From: Pseudomonadota bacterium
Lineage (GTDB): Bacteria; Pseudomonadota; Gammaproteobacteria; Pseudomonadales; Halieaceae
Assembly (NCBI GenBank): GCA_030591305.1
Contig: JAUVBI010000020.1
Location: 1-21,076 of the forward strand
Reading direction: 5' to 3'
Length of the DNA: 21,076 bases
Below the pieces are notes generated by a model. The model did no database searches and was not told the origin of the DNA. It was given only the letters and a program-made list of their open reading frames with translations. Positions 1-8,857 of the stretch are shown piece by piece. A program made the translations under genes and the position numbers. Each line of letters opens with the position of its first letter. Positions within the stretch are counted from its first letter, which is position 1.

Positions 1-233
1 ATGACCAGCATTTTGACTTTGCTTCTCAGGATGACACTGTGTCTGAATCACATGCGGAGCTTGATCTCAGTGCTCGATGGACTGCACCTGATCAAAATTA
101 TCAGGTATCGCTATGGGTTAAAAATGCTTTAGAAGAAGCCTATGCGCAGCACGCTTATCGTATTGGCCCAGGTAGCATTGGTGCCTGGAACGCCCCCAGA
201 ACCTACGGTATTACAGGCACCTGGGAATTCTAA
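1..233 (+). CDS. TonB-dependent receptor, C-terminal end (5' part outside window)
   Basis: Open reading frame entering from the left edge; complete codons start at base 3 and run to a TAA at 231-233 (about 76 residues seen). The closing residues (NAPRTYGITGTWEF) match the final beta-strands of TonB-dependent outer-membrane receptors: a conserved PRTYG segment followed by a last strand ending in an aromatic residue, which the BAM machinery recognises. The plug, TonB box and signal peptide lie outside the window, so the ligand cannot be told. A terminator follows 43 bases after the stop, and then a secreted lipoprotein acylase on the same strand, suggesting an uptake-plus-hydrolysis pair. The receptor assignment is firm as a family call; the substrate is unknown. 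Confidence 0.88.
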   Translation, partial: DQHFDFASQDDTVSESHAELDLSARWTAPDQNYQVSLWVKNALEEAYAQHAYRIGPGSIGAWNAPRTYGITGTWEF

Positions 234-276
234 GTTCTATTAAGTTGGAGAACACTTTATAGAGTAGTCTTTCAAG

Positions 277-310
277 AAGCTGGAGGTAGTAATTGCCTCC
301 AGCTTTTTTT
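277..310 (+). terminator. Rho-independent terminator after the left TBDR
   Basis: A perfect 10-bp stem (AAGCTGGAGG at 277-286 with CCTCCAGCTT at 296-305), a 9-base loop and a T run through 310. It lies between the receptor stop and the acylase start, only 37 bases before the ATG at 348. That leaves little room for a separate promoter, so the acylase is probably expressed by read-through or from a promoter overlapping the hairpin. Confidence 0.88.
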
Positions 311-347
311 GTGCTCGACAGAAACTGAGTAACAAGGGAGAAAAATA

Positions 348-3300
348 ATGAAACTCCAATCTATAATTTACCCACTCTTGGTGCCACTTCTAATCGGCTG
401 TAATACCGGTGAGCAGGGGACCAGTCCGGACAACATCGAGACGGAGCAAGTAACGATCTATCGCGATGCTTATGGCACGCCGCAGATCGTGGCAGACAGC
501 AACGCCGGTGTGTATTTCGGCTATGGCTATGCGGTGGCCTCTGACCGCCTGTTTCAAATGGAAATGTTGAAGCGAACAGCCGAGGGTCGCGTTGCAGAAG
601 TATTGGGGCAGGAGTTTGTCGAGCTCGACATACAGCTGCGTACCTCCTATGACCACCGCAGCATTACGCGCCAGCTGGAAACCCTGCCACCGGCCCAGCT
701 GGAAATACTGGAAGCGTACGCAAAAGGCTTCAATGCCCGTATCGATGAACTGACCAGCGAATTGATACCCGTAGAATTCAACGACTACGGATTTCTGCCC
801 GAACACTGGAACGCTTACGATGTTGCGATGATTTTTGTCGGCTCAATTGCTCACCGCTACTCCGACTTTAACTCTGAGCGCGACAATCTTGAATTGTTAC
901 AAGCGCTTGAGAAGAGACACGACAAAGCAACTGCCTGGCGCATATTCAACGCCAGTAAGTGGTTGCTGGATGAGGACTCCCCCACCACTGTCCCCGGCGT
1001 GCCCGGCGCTCTCCCAACACAGGAAAGACCTGAGTATTTGGACCAGCTGACGCAGACAAACGCCACCAGCCGCGTTGTACTGAATGAAGATGGCAGGTTT
1101 ATTGGCACCACCAATACCGTTGAGCAACGTGAGGCCTCCCGTGCGCGCTTCGCGGCTCAAGGCTTTAGCCACGGCCCAGAGTTCACTGGCGCAAGCAACT
1201 ACTGGGCGGCTCAGGATCTTGAAGACGCTGCAGCCGCCCTTGTCAACGGACCTCAATTCGGCTTTGGTATACCCAGTTACGTTTATGGTATTGGCCTGCA
1301 CGGTGGTGATTTCAATGTTGTAGGCAGCACTCTGCTGGCACTGCCTGCACTGCTTTTTGCCCATAACGATAATATTGCCTGGGGCAGTACTGCCGGCATA
1401 AGTGACCAGTCGGATGAATTTCTTTTAGCGTTGGACCCAAACAACCCACAGCGCTACCGTCATGACAATGCCTGGCGCGAGCTGGACGTCTGGCAGGAGC
1501 TTGTATCGGTCAAGGGGGCTGCACCGCTAACAGTAACTGCACGCCGCTCTGTCCATGGCATGGTACAGCTATACCAGCCAGAGAAGAATATAGCCTGGGC
1601 ACGGGCAAGGTCCTGGGAGGGTCACGAGTTGGCGACGCTGATGTCCTGGATATTCCTCGCCACAGACACCAACCTCGAAGACGCCCATCAGCGGATTGCT
1701 GCCATGGCCACCAATATCAACATGTATACCATGGACAAAAAGGGCAATCTTGCATATGTACACAGCGGACGCTATCCGTCTCGCGCAGAGGGCCACGACT
1801 CCCGCCTGCCAGCAGTAGGTAGTGGCCGCTGGGACTGGCGCGGTATGCGCCCCTACACCGATAATCCAACAGTGCGAAACCCGCAGCAGGGCTATATCGC
1901 CAATTGGAATAACCGCCCCGCAGCCGACTGGATCAGCTCCGACCTGTGGACCTACACCTGGAGCCGGGCTGACCGCGCCCAGCTGATATTCGACGCCCTT
2001 GAACACGACCCACAACAGAGTCAACCCAGGGCCAACATTGCCACCATTTGGGACATCAATCGCAAGATTTCCTTCGCCGACGTGAACGCCCCCTTCCTGC
2101 TGCCCTATTTATACAGTGCCTGGGAGGGACAACAGCAGACAGCCCAGGTCGCCGGCACCCTGCAAGCGTTGCGCAGCTGGGATCAACAATGGCTTATCGA
2201 TAAAGATGGCCACTATGGTCCACAGCAAACGCTTATGGAAAGCTGGCTCAAAGGCCTGCTCCGGAATGTCATCCAGGATGACATCGGTGAGGAGTACTTC
2301 TACCTCTACGCTGCCACCAACTATCCAAACAGCCCCCAGGGTGCGTCAATGGGTACTTCACCGGGTATAAAGGTATTGGTGCGAAACCTGGATCGGCTTG
2401 CCAGCGGAAAGTGGCACGAAGCCGATTATGACTTTTTTAACGGGCGGGATGCAGCTGTGGTGCTGCGTGAAAGTTTCCTCAGCGCTATCGAATCCCTACA
2501 AAAAGAACAGGGGCCGGAGTTCTCGGGCTGGCAGCTTGCCGCTGCACCCATGCAGTGGCAACCCTACAATTTTCGCGGCGTACCCCAGGCCAGAGAAAAT
2601 GCGGGCTTAAGTCTGCCTGCCTATATGAACAGGGGCAGCGAGAACAATCTGTTCGTCGCCACAGGCAAGGGCATTCTCGCCTGGGATGTGAACCCACCGG
2701 GGCAATCCGGCTTCGAGGCCCCCGATGGCAAGCGAGTACAAAACACCGCTAACCAGCTACAGTTATATGCTGACTTCGGCTACAAGGAAGTACCGTTCAG
2801 CTTACAACAAATACGTGCCAGTGCGGTTAGTACGCATACTTTACTGCTGAAACAAGAACCGCTCAAGCACTCAAAAAAACCTGCCAAAGAGGCGACTTTC
2901 ACCATGAAATCAACTGCAACTCTGCAAAAAAATCTATCTGCCGGTACCCTCTCCAGCCTCTCCCTGGTTGAGCAGTCATTGGCAAATATTGAAGAACTGA
3001 GCGAGCTTAATGCATTCATTACCATAGACAGCGCCGGTGCGTTAAGGCGAGCCAGAGAGCTCGACGAACTGCGAAAAAATGGCACACCACTGGGGGCCCT
3101 GCATGGAATCCCGATGAGTGTTAAGGATAATATTCATGTTGCCGGGCTACCCAACACAGCCGGCACCCTGGCGTTCAAAAACTTTATTCCCAGCCGGGAC
3201 GCTGGCGTTATTAAGCGCTTGAAGGAGGCAGGAGCCGTAATCGTCGGCAAGAATAATATGCACGAACTCGCCTACGGCATCACCAGCAACAACTACGCAT

Positions 3301-4295
3301 TTGGTGCTGTGAGAAATGCCTACAATGCCGACTATATCGCCGGTGGCAGCAGTGGCGGCACTGCGGTAGCAATAGCCAGCGGCATGGTCAGCTGCGGCCT
3401 GGGGACCGACACCGGAGGATCAACACGCATACCCGCCGCACTGAATGGCATTGTCGGATTCAGGCCGACTACAGGGCGTTACCCATCGGATGGACTAACC
3501 CCCCTATCAAATACCCGGGACACGGTGGGGCCCATGGCAAACAGTGTGGCGGACGTCGCACTACTGGACAGTATTCTAAGCGGCGAGACTCTGCCTGATA
3601 CTGCGATAGAATTGTCTGGATTGCGCCTGGGTGTATCGCGAAGCTACTTTTTCCAGAACCTGGAACCTGCTGTCTCTGCGCAAACTGAACGGCTGCTCAG
3701 CGCCTTGAAACAGGCTGGGGTAGAGTTAGTTGAAACAGACCTGGCAAACCTTGCCGAGATGAATGAGGCTATTGGCTTTCCAATTGTGCTGTATGAAACA
3801 GGCCAGTTACTAGAAGAGTATGCTGCAGAAAACCTGCCCGGCGGCAGCTTGCAGAGCATTACAGAAAGCATTGTAAGCCCGGATGTTAAAGAGGTAATGG
3901 CCAGTGTGCTGGAGGGCGTAATTACGAAATCAGTGTACCTTGACGCCCTGCACAAGCATCGGCCAAAGCTGCAGCAAGCCTATCGAGATTATTTCAGTGA
4001 AAACAAACTGGATGCAATGATCTTTCCCACCCTTCCCCTGACCGCCAGACCCATAGACAGCAGCCTGAATACTGTTGAACTCAATGGCGAACAGCTGCCC
4101 ACCTTCCCGACCTATATTCGCAACACAGATCCTTCCAGCAACGCGGGGATTCCCGGATTAACAATTCCGCTAGGCAGGTCCAGTGAAGGCATGCACATTG
4201 GCATTGAAATAGACGGCCCCCAGGGCAGTGATCAACGCCTGTTGGCTATTGGTATTGCAATAGAAGCATTGATAAAGCAGCAGCTGTCTTATTGA
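348..4295 (+). CDS. Lipoprotein penicillin G acylase fused in frame to an amidase-signature amidase
   Basis: Ribosome site AAGGGAG lies 7 bases before the ATG. Residues 1-18 are a lipoprotein signal (LLIG-Cys18); Asn at +2 predicts outer-membrane sorting. Residues ~30-834 are a penicillin G acylase (Ntn hydrolase). The predicted autocatalytic nucleophile is Ser283 (SNYW, start of the beta chain). It is followed by NGPQFG, YGIGLHG, AWGSTAG, the oxyanion segment ANWNN (~518-522) and ADR (~541-543), closely resembling E. coli Pac. These enzymes split N-phenylacetyl amides such as penicillin G. The equivalent of alpha-Arg145/Phe146 appears to be Arg170/Tyr171. Residues 853-1315 are a full-length amidase with the Lys926/Ser1001/Ser1025 triad. 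Both halves have normal stand-alone lengths and there is almost no linker, so two separate proteins are possible (see the junction entry). As a fusion, the amidase would be exported. Confidence 0.9.
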   Translation: MKLQSIIYPLLVPLLIGCNTGEQGTSPDNIETEQVTIYRDAYGTPQIVADSNAGVYFGYGYAVASDRLFQMEMLKRTAEGRVAEVLGQEFVELDIQLRTSYDHRSITRQLETLPPAQLEILEAYAKGFNARIDELTSELIPVEFNDYGFLPEHWNAYDVAMIFVGSIAHRYSDFNSERDNLELLQALEKRHDKATAWRIFNASKWLLDEDSPTTVPGVPGALPTQERPEYLDQLTQTNATSRVVLNEDGRFIGTTNTVEQREASRARFAAQGFSHGPEFTGASNYWAAQDLEDAAAALVNGPQFGFGIPSYVYGIGLHGGDFNVVGSTLLALPALLFAHNDNIAWGSTAGISDQSDEFLLALDPNNPQRYRHDNAWRELDVWQELVSVKGAAPLTVTARRSVHGMVQLYQPEKNIAWARARSWEGHELATLMSWIFLATDTNLEDAHQRIAAMATNINMYTMDKKGNLAYVHSGRYPSRAEGHDSRLPAVGSGRWDWRGMRPYTDNPTVRNPQQGYIANWNNRPAADWISSDLWTYTWSRADRAQLIFDALEHDPQQSQPRANIATIWDINRKISFADVNAPFLLPYLYSAWEGQQQTAQVAGTLQALRSWDQQWLIDKDGHYGPQQTLMESWLKGLLRNVIQDDIGEEYFYLYAATNYPNSPQGASMGTSPGIKVLVRNLDRLASGKWHEADYDFFNGRDAAVVLRESFLSAIESLQKEQGPEFSGWQLAAAPMQWQPYNFRGVPQARENAGLSLPAYMNRGSENNLFVATGKGILAWDVNPPGQSGFEAPDGKRVQNTANQLQLYADFGYKEVPFSLQQIRASAVSTHTLLLKQEPLKHSKKPAKEATFTMKSTATLQKNLSAGTLSSLSLVEQSLANIEELSELNAFITIDSAGALRRARELDELRKNGTPLGALHGIPMSVKDNIHVAGLPNTAGTLAFKNFIPSRDAGVIKRLKEAGAVIVGKNNMHELAYGITSNNYAFGAVRNAYNADYIAGGSSGGTAVAIASGMVSCGLGTDTGGSTRIPAALNGIVGFRPTTGRYPSDGLTPLSNTRDTVGPMANSVADVALLDSILSGETLPDTAIELSGLRLGVSRSYFFQNLEPAVSAQTERLLSALKQAGVELVETDLANLAEMNEAIGFPIVLYETGQLLEEYAAENLPGGSLQSITESIVSPDVKEVMASVLEGVITKSVYLDALHKHRPKLQQAYRDYFSENKLDAMIFPTLPLTARPIDSSLNTVELNGEQLPTFPTYIRNTDPSSNAGIPGLTIPLGRSSEGMHIGIEIDGPQGSDQRLLAIGIAIEALIKQQLSY
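2873..2932 (+). other. Acylase/amidase junction with two A7 tracts and an ATGA overlap
   Basis: A7 runs occur at 2873-2879 and 2926-2932, either side of an internal ATG at 2904 that would start a normal 463-residue amidase (MKSTATLQ). An AGAGG lies 11 bases before this ATG. Removing one A from the first tract makes the upstream frame read through ten further codons to TGA at 2905-2907, giving the classic ATGA overlap of translationally coupled genes. As given, the frame is continuous. A one-base sequencing or assembly error, a real mutation, or RNA-polymerase slippage giving both products all remain possible. The bases and frames are observed; the mechanism is inference. Confidence 0.6.
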
Positions 4296-4310
4296 TAGAA
4301 TCCACCTGAT

Positions 4311-4331
4311 TGGGGTAGGAGCCATACCCCA
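4311..4331. terminator. Possible hairpin between convergent genes
   Basis: TGGGGTA (4311-4317) pairs with TACCCCA (4325-4331) around a 7-base loop, in the 56-base gap where the acylase-amidase and the deacetylase converge. There is no T run on either strand, so it is at best a weak bidirectional terminator. Confidence 0.35.
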
Positions 4332-4351
4332 CCATAGCTATCTGGCTGCAT

Positions 4352-5467
4352 CTAGGGCAGCTTGTCCAGCAGGGCCGCAGCAGCCTCTATCTCCACCAAC
4401 TGGTGGGCTTGCAGATCCTGCCCACCCAAGGCCGCGGCCATTTCCAGAAAGGGGTCATCGGTTGCCGTTTTGATGCCGCTGAGTTCTTCCATAACAGCCA
4501 GGCCATAGAATGGAGCCGTCCAGGTGTTATAGCCACCCTCATGGGTCATTAGTATTTTTCCATCACACAGTTCATCTGCTGCCAGCATCATCTTGCGTGT
4601 CAGGTTACGGTAGCAACCACTGTGCACCTGCATACGGCCCAGTGGATCATAGGCACCTGCATCAAAACCACTGGGAATAATAATTAACTGGGGCTTGAAC
4701 CTGTGCAGTGCCGGTAATACAACACGCTCATAGGTTTCCTCGTAGGCAGCCACACCAGACCCGGGAGGCAGAGGAATATTAATATTGTAGCCCTCCCCTG
4801 CACCGCTACCATTCTCGTGTCGATATCCCGAGTCTGGTGGAAAACAATTGTCCTGATGAATAGATATAGTCAGTGCACGCGGATCCTCATAAAATGCACT
4901 CTGGGTACCATTGCCGTGATGAACATCCCAGTCAACAAAAGCAATGCGCTCCAGTCCATAGTGCTCAATAGCGTGAAAACCTGCGATAGCCGCATTACCA
5001 AACAGACAAAAACCCACCCCCTCATCCGCAAGGGCGTGATGACCGGGTGGGCGCACCAGGGCATAGGCATTGCGAACACGACCTTCCAGAACCGCTTCCA
5101 ATGCCGCCAACACGCCGCCAGCAGACAGCAGGGCAATTTCATAGCTGCCCCGCCCCATAGGGGTGAATATTCCTGCATCGCCGCCAATTCCAGCGCTCAG
5201 TACTTTTAATTTCTCCAGGTACTCCCTTGTGTGAAAGCGTAGTATTTCTTCCTCAGTGGCATCCCGAGGATCAATTATTTCCAACTGGAATGTTAAGCCT
5301 GCAACCTCCAGCAAATTTCGAATTCTACGTTTTGTCTCGGGACCTTCTGCGTGAGTATCCGGCTGAACCGGATTACCGTATGGCATTGGCCCGGCATAAT
5401 TTCCCGTGTTGTGCCACATATAAAGTTCATGACATACGAAACCGGTTTTTTTCTCTTTGCTGCTCAT
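4352..5467 (-). CDS. Class II histone deacetylase-like amidohydrolase (HDAH family)
   Basis: Zinc amidohydrolase of the bacterial histone-deacetylase / acetylpolyamine-amidohydrolase superfamily, closest by eye to the HDAH of Bordetella/Alcaligenes strain FB188. Counted from the first of three consecutive ATGs, the general-acid/base pair is His145-His146 (RPPGHH), the zinc ligands are Asp183, His185 (DWDVHHGNG) and Asp271 (GFDA), and the transition-state Tyr315 lies in EGGY. All are shifted by a constant +3 from FB188. AAGAGG at 5475-5480 is only 1 base from the first ATG but 7 from the third (5467), so the third is the likely start (371 residues). No signal peptide, so cytoplasmic. It follows an amidase gene with about 30 bases between them and is probably the last gene of that operon. 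The native substrate is probably a small acetylated or acylated amine; bacteria lack histones. Confidence 0.93.
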   Translation of the reverse strand: MSSKEKKTGFVCHELYMWHNTGNYAGPMPYGNPVQPDTHAEGPETKRRIRNLLEVAGLTFQLEIIDPRDATEEEILRFHTREYLEKLKVLSAGIGGDAGIFTPMGRGSYEIALLSAGGVLAALEAVLEGRVRNAYALVRPPGHHALADEGVGFCLFGNAAIAGFHAIEHYGLERIAFVDWDVHHGNGTQSAFYEDPRALTISIHQDNCFPPDSGYRHENGSGAGEGYNINIPLPPGSGVAAYEETYERVVLPALHRFKPQLIIIPSGFDAGAYDPLGRMQVHSGCYRNLTRKMMLAADELCDGKILMTHEGGYNTWTAPFYGLAVMEELSGIKTATDDPFLEMAAALGGQDLQAHQLVEIEAAAALLDKLP

Positions 5468-5474
5468 CATCATA

Positions 5475-5480
5475 CCTCTT
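5475..5480 (-). promoter_or_regulatory. Ribosome binding site that selects the third ATG
   Basis: AAGAGG on the minus strand upstream of ATGATGATG. Spacing is 1, 4 and 7 bases to the three ATGs; only the third has a normal distance. Confidence 0.6.
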
Positions 5481-5499
5481 ATTTTTAAGCAGTTATTTT

Positions 5500-6927
5500 T
5501 TACCCAATTGGTGCAAGCTTGGGCCAGGGCATGGCCTGTTCAAATACGGCCGCTAGTGACAATAATAGATCTTCACGACCACAGGGCGCTGCAAACTGGA
5601 TACCTATAGGCAGCCCCCCGTCACTGCGCGCCAATGGCAGCGATATAGCGGGCTGGCCGGTACAATTAAACACCGCAGTAAAAGGTGCGGGAGTGAATAC
5701 ATGGTCGGTCCAACTGCGAGCACTGAAATCGCCACCATCCGAGGCCTGCTGGCCAATGGGCCATGGCAATTGCGCTGTAGTCGGGCTGATCAGTAAATCG
5801 TAACGCTCAAAAAACTGACCGAATTCCCGACTCACAAGGTTAAAGTAATCCTGGGCATGCAATAAATCTACCGCCGACAGGGACAGACCATGTTCATGCA
5901 CCGCAAAAGTAGACTGCTCCAGGGTTGTACGGTCGGCCGAGCGGCCCGTGGCGGCACAAATATCCACCACCCAGTGGGAAATGTGAGCCGACCACAAATC
6001 AGTGTTGGCCTGAGCGAAAGCATCGGCATTCAGTTCCGGCCTAGCCTCTTCTACCGCGTAGCCCATGGACTCGCACAGCTGCGCTACCCTGTTCACCGCT
6101 GCACTGATTTCCGGGTCGACCGGTACGCCGGACCAGGGCTGTGTAGCAACCGCTATTCTTAGTGAGCGAGGTGCCTGCTTAAGACATGAGAGGTAAGAGG
6201 ACTCAGGTTGGGCTATCACGTAGGGGTCACCGATACCGGGGCCTTGCACAGCATCCAGCAAAGCAGCCGTATCGCGAACCGTGCGAGAGACACCCAGCTC
6301 GATACCAAAACCACCCAGCCCCTCAGCTGCACCGGGACCAATTGGCACCCTGCCCCGTGTAGGTTTGAGCCCTACCAGCCCACAGCAGGCTGCAGGAACA
6401 CGAATTGAACCACCACCATCGTTGGCGTGGGCCAGGGGAACAATTCCCGCTGCTACGGCCGCAGCACTGCCACCACTGGAGCCACCTGGGCTGCGCGAGG
6501 TATCCCATGGGTTTCGTGTGTCGCCCGTCAGCACCGTTTCCGTAGCAATGTTGTAGCCCATTTCAGGTGTGGCGGTACGCCCCAGGGTCACCAACCCCGC
6601 AGCGCGGAATCGAGTCATTAGGTCCGTATCAGCAGGGGCAACGTAACCCTCTAACAACCTCGACCCCATCGTACTGGCCCGCCCCTTGGCCTGTATAACT
6701 AAGTCTTTAATCAAAAAGGGAACACCAGAGAATATTGCTTCACTTGGTGCCGAAGCCAGAATTTCATCGATATCGGGAAACACTTCAAGCACTGCGTTAA
6801 TAGCGGGGTTACGCTCTTCTATCAGCCCCTGTGCGCAGTCAACCAACTCTCGGGGGCTCACTTCCCCCTCCCGCACAAGATCAGCCAGACCCAAACCATC
6901 ATATTCCATATATTCAGATTTTTTCAT
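5500..6927 (-). CDS. Amidase-signature family amidase
   Basis: A 475-residue amidase with the complete Ser-cisSer-Lys triad: Lys74 (FLIKDL), Ser150 (PGGSSGGS) and nucleophile Ser174 ([11 protein letters not shown]). The Ser-Ser spacing of 24 is that of the family. It hydrolyses carboxylic amides to acid plus ammonia or amine. There is no signal peptide, so it is cytoplasmic. GGGAGG lies 5 bases before the ATG. It precedes the HDAC-like gene closely and follows an exported amidohydrolase on the same strand after 152 bases. This suggests sequential breakdown of an imported compound: surface hydrolysis, then cytoplasmic deamidation or deacylation. The active-site family is certain; the substrate is not. 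It is distinct from the amidase fused to the acylase. Alternative family roles (6-aminohexanoate-dimer hydrolase, aryl-amidase) cannot be excluded. Confidence 0.93.
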   Translation of the reverse strand: MKKSEYMEYDGLGLADLVREGEVSPRELVDCAQGLIEERNPAINAVLEVFPDIDEILASAPSEAIFSGVPFLIKDLVIQAKGRASTMGSRLLEGYVAPADTDLMTRFRAAGLVTLGRTATPEMGYNIATETVLTGDTRNPWDTSRSPGGSSGGSAAAVAAGIVPLAHANDGGGSIRVPAACCGLVGLKPTRGRVPIGPGAAEGLGGFGIELGVSRTVRDTAALLDAVQGPGIGDPYVIAQPESSYLSCLKQAPRSLRIAVATQPWSGVPVDPEISAAVNRVAQLCESMGYAVEEARPELNADAFAQANTDLWSAHISHWVVDICAATGRSADRTTLEQSTFAVHEHGLSLSAVDLLHAQDYFNLVSREFGQFFERYDLLISPTTAQLPWPIGQQASDGGDFSARSWTDHVFTPAPFTAVFNCTGQPAISLPLARSDGGLPIGIQFAAPCGREDLLLSLAAVFEQAMPWPKLAPIG

Positions 6928-7060
6928 TACTACCTCCCGACCAGCATTCTGTCTCTATTGGTGACGGCTAATTTCTACACTGCATGCCAACTTGCAACAC
7001 TATTAACATTGGCAATTGAAACCTTAACTGCCAGCAACACCATTTCATTAAAATTTCAGC

Positions 7061-7081
7061 AAGTGCATTGCATGTGCACTT
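7061..7081 (-). terminator. Hairpin at the end of the amidohydrolase gene
   Basis: AAGTGCA (7061-7067) and TGCACTT (7075-7081) form a 7-bp stem with a 7-base loop, overlapping the stop codon of the upstream gene at 7080-7082. On the minus strand only a loose T-rich stretch follows, so termination would be partial. It could equally be a regulator site (short palindrome) in front of the amidase. Confidence 0.3.
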
Positions 7082-8843
7082 ACCTCTTTGAATATACTAG
7101 TTTTCCCTCAAACCAGGTCTGCTCGACCTCTGTATCACTGATAGAGGTCTCCGGTATCTCAAACAAATTTTTATCCAGAACGATAAAGTCCGCAGATTTA
7201 CCTACCTCAATAGAACCGGTCAGCCCATCCAACCGCATCGCTTTTGCACCACCCAGCGTCGCAATAGCCAGGGCTTGCTGCAACGTGACTGCCTGCTCAG
7301 GCCACAGAGATTCCTCACTGTTTGTGAAGGGATTTTGTCGAGTAACTAGGGCTTCAATAGCATGCCAGGGACTCAGGTCTTTCGCCGCTGAAGGCCAGTC
7401 GGAACCCATCATGAGTTTGGCTCCAGACTGCAGCAGTTGCCTCACAGGAAAATATCGCAAGCCGCGCTCACCTATTGCCCCCTGAACTGAGTCGATGATT
7501 GGAGAGGGATACCAGATGTACGGCGATAAATCTACAGTGACATTAAGCGTGGAAAAGCGAGGGATATCCACAGGATCGATAAAGCCGGCATGGGCCAACT
7601 GATGGGGTAGGCCACTGTCACCATTGGCCTCACGCGCTGCCGCTATGGCATCTAGGGCAAGCCGTACTGACCCATCCCCCGCCGCATGAATTTTCGCCGC
7701 TATACCCGCTTTATCCAGAGCAATAAGATCTTTCTTCAACACATCAGCTGCCACCATCAGGTGACCTCTGGTCTGCTCTGGATGCTCTGGGTCAACCAGA
7801 TAGTCTTGCAGCATCAGGGCGGTGCGCGACGCGGTGGGCACACCATCAAGAAAAATTTTGACAAAACCCGTATGCAGATGTGGTGACGTATATTCATCCC
7901 GTGTAGCCACAATAGATTCAATATCCAATGGATAATCCCTGTACTCCCTCGGCGTCTGGATATTAGCCACAAGATGTACGGTCAGGCCTTCTGTCTCATC
8001 AAGTTTTCGGTATGCTTGTAAAATCTTCGGCTCGGCCCTAGCCTCATTGACGCCAGTCAGTCCAAATCGGTTAGCCTGACCCAGAGCTTCAGCCATGGCA
8101 TTGTGGTATTGGGCTTCTGTCCAGTCAGGGATAACTGCCAGCACAGGCCTTCGGGCATGTTCATACAACAGGCCATTGAGCTCGCCCTCCCTGTCACGCA
8201 GGAAAGCCCCACCCTCGGGGTCCGGGCTGTTGCGATCAATTCCAGCCAAGGCCAGCGCCTTACTGTTTACCCAGGCGTTGTGTGTTGCATCATCACTCAG
8301 GTAAATTGGGTGCTCACTGGATATGTTATCCAGCCATTTTCGAGGTGATGGCATGTCGTAATTATTGAAAAAGTCACTGGTCCACTGCCCGCCAATAAGC
8401 CAGAGATCATCTGGGTTGGCTGTAATACACTCCCGCAGTTTCTGCGCAATTATTTCCGGTGTAGCCGTAAAGGGAAAGTTGCAGTTATAAAGCGTTTTTA
8501 CACCCCCCTGCCAGGGGTGAGCATGACCATCATTAATTCCGGGCATAAGCATTCTGCCGCCCATATCAAGTTGCAGGACGTCTTTGCCACGGTATTTTTC
8601 TGCACCGCTGTTGTCCCCAACGTAGACTAACTTACCATCGCCAATAACAATCGCTTCAACCCAGGGCTCGGCAGTGTTTGCGGTATAAATTCTTCCATTG
8701 CTTATAACTGTTTGAGTGGACGTAGCCTTGGTTGTACCCCAGCTCTCCAGCGGGTTTTCTCGATTGCATGCCGTTGGCCCCAAAGCCAGAATAATGCAGG
8801 ACAGACAGAGGGGAGCTATGTGTAATCTACGCCGTAAGTTCAT
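7080..8843 (-). CDS. Lipoprotein amidohydrolase of the YtcJ / amidohydrolase-3 family
   Basis: A 587-residue metal-dependent hydrolase with a TIM barrel between two beta-sandwich parts (start ISNGRIYTAN, end GKSADFIVLDKN). Visible motifs: HxH metal ligands His107/His109 (DGHAH), Lys329 (GFVKIFLDG), His386 (KIHAAGDGS), His418 (HQLAHAG) and Asp482 (MGSDWP). Family members act on amides, imides, lactams or formamides; the substrate here is unknown. The N-terminus is a signal peptide ending in a lipobox-like PTA-Cys26, with Asn at +2, predicting an outer-membrane lipoprotein, although Pro at -3 is atypical. An in-frame ATG exists 16 codons upstream (8891), but it lies beyond the receptor's terminator hairpin. 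AGAGG, 8 bases before 8843, supports the shorter start. It pairs with the TBDR upstream as a surface uptake-and-cleavage unit. Confidence 0.92.
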   Translation of the reverse strand: MNLRRRLHIAPLCLSCIILALGPTACNRENPLESWGTTKATSTQTVISNGRIYTANTAEPWVEAIVIGDGKLVYVGDNSGAEKYRGKDVLQLDMGGRMLMPGINDGHAHPWQGGVKTLYNCNFPFTATPEIIAQKLRECITANPDDLWLIGGQWTSDFFNNYDMPSPRKWLDNISSEHPIYLSDDATHNAWVNSKALALAGIDRNSPDPEGGAFLRDREGELNGLLYEHARRPVLAVIPDWTEAQYHNAMAEALGQANRFGLTGVNEARAEPKILQAYRKLDETEGLTVHLVANIQTPREYRDYPLDIESIVATRDEYTSPHLHTGFVKIFLDGVPTASRTALMLQDYLVDPEHPEQTRGHLMVAADVLKKDLIALDKAGIAAKIHAAGDGSVRLALDAIAAAREANGDSGLPHQLAHAGFIDPVDIPRFSTLNVTVDLSPYIWYPSPIIDSVQGAIGERGLRYFPVRQLLQSGAKLMMGSDWPSAAKDLSPWHAIEALVTRQNPFTNSEESLWPEQAVTLQQALAIATLGGAKAMRLDGLTGSIEVGKSADFIVLDKNLFEIPETSISDTEVEQTWFEGKLVYSKR

Positions 8844-8851
8844 ACTGACAA

Positions 8852-8856
8852 CCTCT
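8852..8856 (-). promoter_or_regulatory. Ribosome binding site fixing the amidohydrolase start at 8843
   Basis: AGAGG on the minus strand, 8 bases from the ATG at 8843 and directly after the terminator T run. The longer in-frame start would place the first 11 codons upstream of or within the terminator hairpin. Confidence 0.65.
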
Positions 8857-8857
8857 G

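Noticed and set aside
390..2024. Several minus-strand open frames opposite the acylase (390-806, 857-1114, 897-1364, 1569-2024)
   Set aside because: They lie inside a well-supported acylase gene and show no recognisable domain.
2873..2879. Programmed -1 ribosomal frameshift on A-AAA-AAA
   Set aside because: A -1 shift does not reach the TGA at 2905; only the one-base-fewer frame does, so transcript slippage or an indel fits better.
6928..7060. A separate promoter for the amidase gene at 5500-6927
   Set aside because: No -35/-10 pair with acceptable spacing could be found by eye in the gap.
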